A stretch of 19,587 nt of DNA, taken from NCBI GenBank assembly GCA_039933015.1, contig JBDTOX010000049.1, forward strand, positions 1 to 19,587, given 5' to 3'. Shown one piece after another: positions 13,580 through 19,587 of the stretch. Every line of letters starts with the position of its first letter. Positions within the stretch are counted from its first letter, which is position 1. Source of the stretch: JBDTOX01 sp039933015 (GTDB lineage: Bacteria > Pseudomonadota > Gammaproteobacteria > Burkholderiales > Methylophilaceae). Position numbers and translations under genes: made by a program. A model generated the notes under the pieces. That model was not told where the DNA came from and did no database searches. It saw only the letters and a list, made by a program, of their open reading frames with translations.

Positions 13580-16396
13580 ATGGACTTTATACGCATACGC
13601 GGCGCACGCACGCACAACCTCAAAAATATTTCGCTCGATCTACCGCGTAACAAAATGATTGTGATTACCGGCCTTTCCGGCTCTGGCAAGTCCTCGCTCG
13701 CCTTCGACACGCTCTATGCGGAAGGTCAACGTCGTTATGTAGAGTCGCTGTCAGCCTACGCACGGCAATTTCTGGCGCGCATGGATAAACCGGATGTGGA
13801 TTTGATTGAGGGGCTCTCGCCTGCGATTTCCATCGAGCAGAAATCCACTTCGCACAACCCGCGCTCTACGGTTGGCACAGTCACCGAAATTCATGACTAC
13901 CTGCGCCTGCTCTACGCCCGCGCCGGCGACCCGGAATGCCCGGAACATGGCACCAAACTAGAAGCGCAAACGGTATCTCAGATGGTAGATACCGTGCTGA
14001 GCCTGCCAGAAGATACCAAGCTTATGATTTTGGCGCCCGTGGTAAGTAACCGTAAGGGCGAACAGGTGGACTTGTTCGAGGGGTTAAAGGCGCAAGGTTT
14101 TGTGCGCGTGCGTGTGGATGGCGAGATTTACGAAATGGAAGCTGTGCCCAAGCTGGCTAAAACCATCAAACACAGTGTCGACGTGGTGGTGGACAGGCTC
14201 AAGATCCGCCCGGACATGAAGCAACGTATTGCTGAATCCTTTGAAACTGCATTGCGCCTGGCCGAAGGTAAAGCGATTGCCGTCGAGATGGATACCGCAA
14301 AAGAACTGGTATTCTCCGCGAAATTCTCCTGTCCTGTTTGTGATTACTCACTGGCTGAATTAGAGCCGCGCCTATTCTCTTTTAACAACCCGATGGGCGC
14401 TTGCCCGAAGTGCGATGGCCTCGGCCAAATCAGCTTTTTTGACCCCAAACGCGTGGTCGCGTTTCCTCACCTGTCGTTGGCAGCCGGCGCGATTAAGGGC
14501 TGGGACAGGCGCAACCAGTTTTATTTCCAGATGCTGCAAAGCCTTGCCACCCACTATGGCTTTGATCTCGACACTACATTCGAAAATCTGCCGCCACATA
14601 CCCAGCACATGCTGCTTAACGGCAGCGGCAATGAAACAATAGCCTTTAAATATCTGAATGAGCGCGGCGCGTTTTACAATAAGAGTCACACCTTTGAGGG
14701 CATCCTTAACAATCTGCAACGCCGCTATCACGAAACCGATTCGGTTACGGTACGCGAGGAATTAGCGAAATATCTCAATTCGCAAGCATGCCCGGAATGC
14801 AGCGGTACACGGCTCCGGCGCGAGGCGCGCCACGTAAAAGTAGGCGGGCAAAACATCCATGAAGTATGCGAGGCCCCTCTCAAGCATGCACTCACTTTCT
14901 TCGAAACACTTACCCTTACTGGCCAGAAGCTGGCGATTGCGGACAAAATCGTAAAAGAGATTAGCAATCGTTTGAAATTTTTGACCAATGTTGGCCTGGA
15001 ATATCTTTCTCTTTCGCGCTCGGCAGAAACCTTATCCGGTGGTGAGGCACAGCGTATTCGCCTGGCTTCACAAATCGGCTCGGGCTTGACTGGCGTCATG
15101 TATGTACTGGACGAGCCTTCAATCGGCCTGCACCAGCGCGACAATGACCGCTTGCTGGAAACACTCAAACGCTTACGCGATATTGGTAACAGCGTGATCG
15201 TGGTGGAGCATGACCAGGATGCCATCATGGCTGCAGATTATGTCGTAGATATTGGCCCTGGTGCGGGTGAGCATGGCGGCAATATTGTAGCCGAAGGCAC
15301 GCCTGAGGAAATTCAGCAGAATGTGCACTCACTTACAGGGCAGTATTTAAGCGGGGCAAAGCAAATTGCCATCCCCAAAAAACGCAATGCGCCTGACCCT
15401 GCACGCTGGTTAAAAATGAGCCAGGCCACAGGCAACAACCTCAAGGATGTCACACTTGATCTACCTGTCGGCTTACTGACATGCGTCACCGGCGTGTCCG
15501 GCTCGGGCAAGTCCACCCTGATCAATGACACCTTATTCCGTGTCGTAGCACAGCATTTGTACGGCAGCTCTACCGAGCCCGCTCCATTTGAAGCCATTGA
15601 TGGCTTGCAGTTTTTCGACAAAGTGGTCGATGTTGATCAAAGCCCGATTGGCCGCACCCCGCGTTCCAACCCTGCAACCTATACCGGGCTCTTTACGCCC
15701 ATTCGGGAATTATTTGCAGGTGTGCCAGAATCGCGCGCACGCGGCTACGGGCCTGGCAGATATTCGTTCAACGTCAAAGGCGGTCGCTGCGAAGCATGTC
15801 AGGGCGATGGCGTCATTCGCGTAGAAATGCACTTTTTGCCGGATGTCTATGTGCCGTGCGATGTCTGCAAAGGCCATCGCTACAACCGCGAAACGCTGGA
15901 AATCCACTATAAAGGCAAAAATATCCGCGAAGTACTGGAAATGACGGTGGAGCAGGCGCACGAATTCTTCAACGCCGTTCCTGTAGTACAGCGAAAATTG
16001 CGCACCCTGCTGGACGTGGGCCTGGGTTATATCACGCTGGGGCAATCCGCCACCACGCTTTCCGGCGGCGAAGCACAGCGCGTCAAGCTAGCACTGGAGC
16101 TTTCCAAGCGCGACACCGGCCGCACCCTGTATATTCTGGACGAGCCCACTACTGGCCTCCATTTTGCTGATATACAGCTACTGCTTGATGTGCTGCACAG
16201 ATTGCGCGACCACGGCAATACGGTTGTGATTATTGAACACAACCTGGACGTTATTAAAACTGCGGACTGGCTGATTGATCTTGGACCGGAAGGTGGTGAC
16301 GGGGGCGGCTTGATTATCGCCGAGGGCACACCGGAACAAGTGGCTGTCAACGCGAAAAGTTATACCGGCAAATATCTCAAGGCAATGCTAAATTAA
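13580..16396 (+). CDS. uvrA: Excinuclease ABC subunit A (UvrA)
   Basis: This 938-residue protein (E. coli 940) is the damage-recognition ATPase of nucleotide excision repair, working as a dimer that loads UvrB. Two ABC ATPase modules are complete: Walker A GLSGSGKS (31-38) and GVSGSGKS (638-645), signatures LSGGEAQR (485-492 and 827-834), and Walker B segments VLDEPSIGLH and ILDEPTTGLH. Three CxxC-type zinc elements are present: C251/C254/C275/C278, C404/C407 within the insertion, and C737/C740/C760/C763. The start ATG at 13580 begins MDFIRIRGARTHNL, as is usual for the family; the upstream ribosome-binding site is weak. It is divergent from yajR-ssb and convergent with mtgA, 17 bases away, with no clear terminator between. 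Confidence 0.98.
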   Translation: MDFIRIRGARTHNLKNISLDLPRNKMIVITGLSGSGKSSLAFDTLYAEGQRRYVESLSAYARQFLARMDKPDVDLIEGLSPAISIEQKSTSHNPRSTVGTVTEIHDYLRLLYARAGDPECPEHGTKLEAQTVSQMVDTVLSLPEDTKLMILAPVVSNRKGEQVDLFEGLKAQGFVRVRVDGEIYEMEAVPKLAKTIKHSVDVVVDRLKIRPDMKQRIAESFETALRLAEGKAIAVEMDTAKELVFSAKFSCPVCDYSLAELEPRLFSFNNPMGACPKCDGLGQISFFDPKRVVAFPHLSLAAGAIKGWDRRNQFYFQMLQSLATHYGFDLDTTFENLPPHTQHMLLNGSGNETIAFKYLNERGAFYNKSHTFEGILNNLQRRYHETDSVTVREELAKYLNSQACPECSGTRLRREARHVKVGGQNIHEVCEAPLKHALTFFETLTLTGQKLAIADKIVKEISNRLKFLTNVGLEYLSLSRSAETLSGGEAQRIRLASQIGSGLTGVMYVLDEPSIGLHQRDNDRLLETLKRLRDIGNSVIVVEHDQDAIMAADYVVDIGPGAGEHGGNIVAEGTPEEIQQNVHSLTGQYLSGAKQIAIPKKRNAPDPARWLKMSQATGNNLKDVTLDLPVGLLTCVTGVSGSGKSTLINDTLFRVVAQHLYGSSTEPAPFEAIDGLQFFDKVVDVDQSPIGRTPRSNPATYTGLFTPIRELFAGVPESRARGYGPGRYSFNVKGGRCEACQGDGVIRVEMHFLPDVYVPCDVCKGHRYNRETLEIHYKGKNIREVLEMTVEQAHEFFNAVPVVQRKLRTLLDVGLGYITLGQSATTLSGGEAQRVKLALELSKRDTGRTLYILDEPTTGLHFADIQLLLDVLHRLRDHGNTVVIIEHNLDVIKTADWLIDLGPEGGDGGGLIIAEGTPEQVAVNAKSYTGKYLKAMLN

Positions 16397-16413
16397 TGCA
16401 GCAGTCCACATGC

Positions 16414-17106
16414 TCAAGGCACGGCTACGTAATTCATTCTTGCCTGAATAATGCCAGTTTTACGTGCTAAACCGCGTGCTGCCCGATGCGTGTCGTAATA
16501 CCTGGGATTAGGAATTATCGCAGCCAGCTTGGCAGCCTGGTAAGTTGAAAGCCCGCTGGCGCTCACCTTGAAGTAATGGCGCGCCGCAGCTTCTGCGCCA
16601 AATACGCCATCACCCCATTCGATGATGTTCAGATAAATTTCATAGATACGGCGCTTGGTCATCATCTGCTCCAGCATCAAAGTGATCATCGCCTCTTCCA
16701 TCTTGCGCCAGGGCGTACGTCTGGTGGAAAGAAACAGATTCTTAGCCAGCTGCTGACTGATGGTGGAGCCTCCTGCAACAATCTTGCCTTTCTTCAAATT
16801 CTTCTCATAAGCTTTCTGAATACCGTCCCAGTCAAAACCCTCATGGTCGATAAATTTGGAATCTTCAGATGCGATCACTGCCCGTTTCAGATTAACGGAG
16901 ATTTTTTTATAATCCTGCCATTGATGTCTAAGCTCGGCGTCAGGATTATCCTGCCGCAAAGCCCCCAGACGGTCTTGCATAAAAGCACTGGTAGAAGGGT
17001 TATGGTTTATCCACCAGCAGATATGCAAAAAAATCCATAGCTGGTAGAGCACAACCAGTCCCAGAAACGCCAATAAAGCGCGCCCTAACCACCTTTGCAT
17101 GCTCAT
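16414..17106 (-). CDS. mtgA: Monofunctional biosynthetic peptidoglycan transglycosylase MtgA
   Basis: This 230-residue inner-membrane enzyme polymerises lipid II into glycan strands. One N-terminal membrane helix (about 9-30) anchors a single GT51 domain. EDSKFIDHEGFDWDGI carries the catalytic E81. GGSTISQQLAKNLFL (112-126), a WRKMEEAMITLMLE segment and YEIYLNIIEWGDGVFGAEAAARHYF complete the signature. No transpeptidase domain follows, so it is monofunctional. The start ATG at 17104-17106 overlaps the aroE stop by 4 bases (ATGA), arguing for translational coupling; a second in-frame ATG two codons later is possible. It is the last gene of the leftward rhodanese-aroE-mtgA group. Confidence 0.96.
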   Translation of the reverse strand: MSMQRWLGRALLAFLGLVVLYQLWIFLHICWWINHNPSTSAFMQDRLGALRQDNPDAELRHQWQDYKKISVNLKRAVIASEDSKFIDHEGFDWDGIQKAYEKNLKKGKIVAGGSTISQQLAKNLFLSTRRTPWRKMEEAMITLMLEQMMTKRRIYEIYLNIIEWGDGVFGAEAAARHYFKVSASGLSTYQAAKLAAIIPNPRYYDTHRAARGLARKTGIIQARMNYVAVP

Positions 17107-17957
17107 GCTCTAAGCTGTGCGATCACTGGTAGCGTAATAGGGTGTATTTGCCGCCAAAGATAAAAAGACTCTGCGGCCTGCTCTACCAGCATGCCCAAAC
17201 CATCCGCCACACGTGCGGCTCCATGCCTGCGCGCAAAAGCCATAAAGGGCGTTTCACGGCCATACATCATGTCGTAAGCCAGCGCGCCCTCCGCAAAGAT
17301 ATCAGGTGGCAAAGGCAATTGCGTATCACTTAAGCCAGTTGAGGTGGCATTGATCACAACATCAAAAGACTGCCCGCGCAAATCATCAAATGCATGGGCG
17401 TTGACTGATGCAAAACGAAAATCCTCTTGCTGTTTTACTTTCTTTACCATGCTCAAGGCTTTATCCATGCTGCGATTGGCGATCACCAATAATTGCGGTT
17501 GTTGCTCCAGAACGGGGTGCAATACGCCCTCTGCAGCGCCGCCTGCACCTACCAATAACACGCGCTTAGCCTGAAAATTCAGTCCAAGATTTTGTTGAAT
17601 ATCACGTACCAGACCCACACCATCGGTGTTATCGCCGATAATGCTTTCGCCGCTGAATATCAAGGTGTTAACTGCCCCAGCAGCATGCGCACGCGCGGTA
17701 AGCTGGCCAGCCAGATCAGGTGCCAATATTTGATTTTGCAGCATCAAGAACGCTTCCAGCTTAAAAGGCACGGTGACATTGGCGCCTTTAAACCCAGTTT
17801 CACGCATCGTTTGCACAGTTTCTACGAACCCATCCAATGGCGCCAGCACACGACTGTAATCAACATCTTGCCCCGTTTGTGCAGCGAAAGCCTGATGAAT
17901 CTGCGGGGATCTACTATGCTCTACGGGATTGCCAATTACCGCGTAACGATCTGTCAT
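17103..17957 (-). CDS. aroE: Shikimate dehydrogenase (NADP+)
   Basis: This 284-residue cytoplasmic enzyme reduces 3-dehydroshikimate to shikimate in aromatic amino acid synthesis. The substrate domain shows YAVIGNPVEHSRSPQIH (SRS at 15-17), NVTVPFK with the catalytic K66, and GDNTDG with D112. The NADP domain has VGAGGAAEG (136-144) and the NRS motif (161-163) that reads the 2'-phosphate. ADGLGMLVEQAA near the end is also typical. I start it at the ATG at 17957 (MTDRYAVIGNP), which fits family N-termini and leaves 2 bases after the rhodanese stop. An in-frame ATG at 17975 would add six residues and overlap the upstream gene. Neither has a strong ribosome-binding site. The 3' end overlaps mtgA by 4 bp. 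Confidence 0.95.
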   Translation of the reverse strand: MTDRYAVIGNPVEHSRSPQIHQAFAAQTGQDVDYSRVLAPLDGFVETVQTMRETGFKGANVTVPFKLEAFLMLQNQILAPDLAGQLTARAHAAGAVNTLIFSGESIIGDNTDGVGLVRDIQQNLGLNFQAKRVLLVGAGGAAEGVLHPVLEQQPQLLVIANRSMDKALSMVKKVKQQEDFRFASVNAHAFDDLRGQSFDVVINATSTGLSDTQLPLPPDIFAEGALAYDMMYGRETPFMAFARRHGAARVADGLGMLVEQAAESFYLWRQIHPITLPVIAQLRA

Positions 17958-17959
17958 GC

Positions 17960-18415
17960 TTAACCGTGCATCCATGGTAGGCCAGCAACTTTCCAGCCAT
18001 TGATTTTGCCACGCTGTTTGGTTTCCGGCTCTATGTCACCTTCAAAACCTTCGATGACATTGTAAGATTCAGCAAACCCCAGTTGGTTGGCCAGTGCTGC
18101 AGCGTTATGTGAACGGCCGCCACTGCGACAGATAAACATGACCAATACCTCGTGATCAACCTGCATATTGAGATGATTAACAAAATCAGGATTGGCCTGC
18201 CAGCCAGGGTAAAACGACCATTCAATATGCACGGCCTGCGGAATTTTACCTACCAGCTCCAGTTCTGCGCGACTACGGACATCCACCAGTCTGGCGTTAG
18301 GCACCAATTCCAAAACTGTTGCAGCCTCTTGCGGAGTAAGGGCACCGGCATACGGCAAGTTTTTTTCTTGCCCGCGCTGCTTTGCTTTTTGCAAAATTTC
18401 TGTCAATTCTTTCAT
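17960..18415 (-). CDS. Rhodanese-domain sulfurtransferase-like protein
   Basis: This 151-residue cytoplasmic protein has a single rhodanese domain, preceded by about 25 polar, helical residues. ARLVDVRSRAELELVGKIPQAVHIEW shows the two rhodanese CH2 motifs. The active-site loop is CRSGGRS with C96, so it should be able to carry a persulfide. It could be a sulfurtransferase; the sulfur donor and acceptor are unknown. I start it at the ATG at 18413-18415, which has AAGGAG six bases upstream, rather than the in-frame TTG at 18436, which lies ahead of that site. It is followed two bases later by aroE, so it is the first gene of a leftward three-gene group, divergent from glnA. The link to aroE and mtgA is probably transcriptional, not functional. 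Confidence 0.88.
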   Translation of the reverse strand: MKELTEILQKAKQRGQEKNLPYAGALTPQEAATVLELVPNARLVDVRSRAELELVGKIPQAVHIEWSFYPGWQANPDFVNHLNMQVDHEVLVMFICRSGGRSHNAAALANQLGFAESYNVIEGFEGDIEPETKQRGKINGWKVAGLPWMHG

Positions 18416-18476
18416 GATTGGCTCCTTCGCGCTCAATTTCCTAAAGTATAGCTTTATTCATCAGCCTACGCATGAA

Positions 18477-18491
18477 GCACCCACTTGGTGC
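18477..18491 (+). promoter_or_regulatory. NtrC-binding site 1 upstream of glnA
   Basis: GCACC-N5-GGTGC is a perfect dyad matching the NtrC (GlnG) enhancer consensus. It lies about 125 bases upstream of the predicted sigma-54 transcription start of glnA. Its centre is 30 bases from that of the second site, so both face the same side of the helix. Confidence 0.8.
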
Positions 18492-18506
18492 AAAATGTAC
18501 TGCTTG

Positions 18507-18521
18507 GCACCCATTTAGTGC
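18507..18521 (+). promoter_or_regulatory. NtrC-binding site 2 upstream of glnA
   Basis: GCACC-N5-AGTGC is the same dyad as site 1 with one mismatch in the right arm. The pair, three helical turns apart and about 95 and 125 bases before the start point, is the usual enhancer layout for cooperative binding of phosphorylated NtrC. Confidence 0.72.
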
Positions 18522-18583
18522 GCTTCATTCCGATTCTCTTTTGTAACCTTCTGTGTGAAAATAGGAAATTCTGCTTTTATCAA

Positions 18584-18599
18584 TGGCACGCTTCCTGCT
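18584..18599 (+). promoter_or_regulatory. Sigma-54 promoter of glnA
   Basis: TGGCACG-N4-CTGCT matches the sigma-54 consensus TGGCACG-N4-TTGCW with one mismatch. The invariant GG (18585-18586) and GC (18597-18598) are separated by exactly 10 bases. Transcription would begin near 18610, giving a leader of about 55 bases to the glnA ATG. With the NtrC sites it shows induction under nitrogen limitation. Confidence 0.85.
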
Positions 18600-18665
18600 A
18601 GTTTGTCGTGTCTTAAATTTTTACTAACTCAATATTTAATCTAACTCTTAATTGGGGAGAACCAA

Positions 18666-19587
18666 ATGGCGGTCGCCGACGTAATGAAAATGGTAAAGGA
18701 AAACGACATCAAGTTTGTTGATTTCCGCTTCACCGATACCAAAGGCAAGGAGCATCACGTTTCTGTACCTGTTTCAGCATTCAATGAAGACAAATTCACG
18801 GAAGGCCATGCCTTTGACGGCTCTTCGATTGCTGGCTGGAAAGGCATTCAAGCTTCAGACATGCAACTGATGCCTGATCCTGACTCTGCGAATATTGACC
18901 CATTCATGGATGAGCCAACCTTGATTTTGTCCTGCGACGTAGTTGACCCTACCGACGGCAAAGGCTATGACCGCTGCCCGCGTAGCTTGGCAAAGCGTGC
19001 AGAAGCTTACTTGAAGTCTAGCGGACTGGGCGATACTGCCTACTTCGGCCCAGAACCAGAATTCTTTATTTTTGATTCCATTCAATGGGATGTAAGCATG
19101 AGCGGCAGCTCAGTGCGCATCAATTCCGAAGAAGCTGCATGGTCTTCCGCTGAAAAATTTGAAGGTGGCAACACGGGCCACCGTCCTGGCGTTAAGGGTG
19201 GTTATTTCCCCGTGCCACCGGTTGATTCATTACAAGACATCCGTTCCGCCATGTGCATCGCCCTGGAAGGCATGGGCGTACCTGTTGAAGTGCATCACCA
19301 TGAAGTTGCAACCGCTGGTCAATGTGAAATTGGCACCCAGTTCAGCACGCTGACCAAGCGCGCTGACTGGACCCAGATTCTGAAGTATGTCGTGCTGAAT
19401 ACTGCTCATGCTTACGGCAAAACTGCCACCTTCATGCCTAAGCCATTCGCTGGTGACAACGGCTCGGGTATGCACGTACACCAATCTATCTGGAAAGATG
19501 GCAAAAACCTGTTTGCAGGTAACGGCTACGCTGGCCTGAGCGAATTCGCGCTTTACTACATCGGCGGCATCATCAAGCACGCCCGTG
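18666..19587 (+). CDS. glnA: Glutamine synthetase type I, 3' truncated by window edge
   Basis: The first 307 residues of the main glutamine synthetase are present, about two thirds of the usual 469. It forms glutamine from glutamate, ammonia and ATP. Visible are the N-terminal beta-grasp domain with HAFDGSSIAGW, the GPEPEFFIFD metal-site motif, GGYFPVPPVD, HHEVATAGQCEIG with the second pair of metal glutamates, and KPFAGDNGSGMHVHQS with the glutamate-binding His. GGGGAGA lies 5 bases before the ATG. The adenylylation-loop tyrosine would lie beyond the window. The sigma-54/NtrC control region upstream supports its role as the nitrogen-regulated housekeeping enzyme. It is divergent from the rhodanese-aroE-mtgA group. 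The frame is open to the last base. Confidence 0.97.
   Translation, partial: MAVADVMKMVKENDIKFVDFRFTDTKGKEHHVSVPVSAFNEDKFTEGHAFDGSSIAGWKGIQASDMQLMPDPDSANIDPFMDEPTLILSCDVVDPTDGKGYDRCPRSLAKRAEAYLKSSGLGDTAYFGPEPEFFIFDSIQWDVSMSGSSVRINSEEAAWSSAEKFEGGNTGHRPGVKGGYFPVPPVDSLQDIRSAMCIALEGMGVPVEVHHHEVATAGQCEIGTQFSTLTKRADWTQILKYVVLNTAHAYGKTATFMPKPFAGDNGSGMHVHQSIWKDGKNLFAGNGYAGLSEFALYYIGGIIKHAR

Noticed and set aside
18416..18436. TTG start extending the rhodanese protein by seven residues
   Set aside because: The AAGGAG site falls inside this extension and is well placed for the ATG at 18415 instead.

Overview
The window looks like a chromosomal segment of a betaproteobacterium. The best guess is a methylotroph of the Methylophilaceae or a close relative in the Nitrosomonadales. 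This rests on gene content and protein style: a sucrose-phosphate synthase/phosphatase fusion, amylosucrase and fructokinase cluster, a yajR-ssb unit divergent from uvrA, and an NtrC/sigma-54 glnA promoter. The genus cannot be fixed from the sequence alone. No tRNA, rRNA, CRISPR array, transposase or integrase gene was seen.

Region A (1-5613, + strand) is a sucrose / osmolyte unit. The 3' end of a PfkB-family fructokinase overlaps a bifunctional sucrose-phosphate synthase/phosphatase by 4 bp. That gene overlaps amylosucrase by 8 bp, and an MscS-type mechanosensitive channel follows 39 bp later. Together they encode sucrose synthesis, its breakdown to glucan and fructose, re-phosphorylation of fructose, and an osmotic release valve.

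Region B (5859-11074, - strand) is a four-gene unit read leftward: an Lrp/AsnC regulator, a glutamine-synthetase-superfamily ligase, a MetX-like alpha/beta hydrolase and an APC permease. A good sigma-70-like promoter precedes the regulator, and an intrinsic terminator follows the permease after two further hairpins. The set reads like a small uptake and gamma-glutamylation pathway for an unidentified amine, amide or amino acid. It is the best candidate here for something not yet described.

Region C (11075-11618) is mostly non-coding. It holds a decayed + strand fragment resembling the C-terminal part of UmuD (peptidase S24) and the terminator of ssb.

Region D (11568-16396) is a DNA-repair neighbourhood: yajR and ssb leftward, uvrA rightward, with a possible LexA-like site in the divergent promoter gap.

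Region E (16414-18415, - strand) holds a rhodanese-domain protein, aroE and mtgA, tightly packed and read leftward, convergent with uvrA.

Region F (18477 to end, + strand) is the start of glnA (type I glutamine synthetase). Two NtrC-type dyads 30 bp apart and a sigma-54 promoter with exact GG-N10-GC spacing precede it, so this gene is clearly under nitrogen control. The window therefore carries two members of the glutamine synthetase superfamily: the housekeeping glnA and the divergent one in region B.
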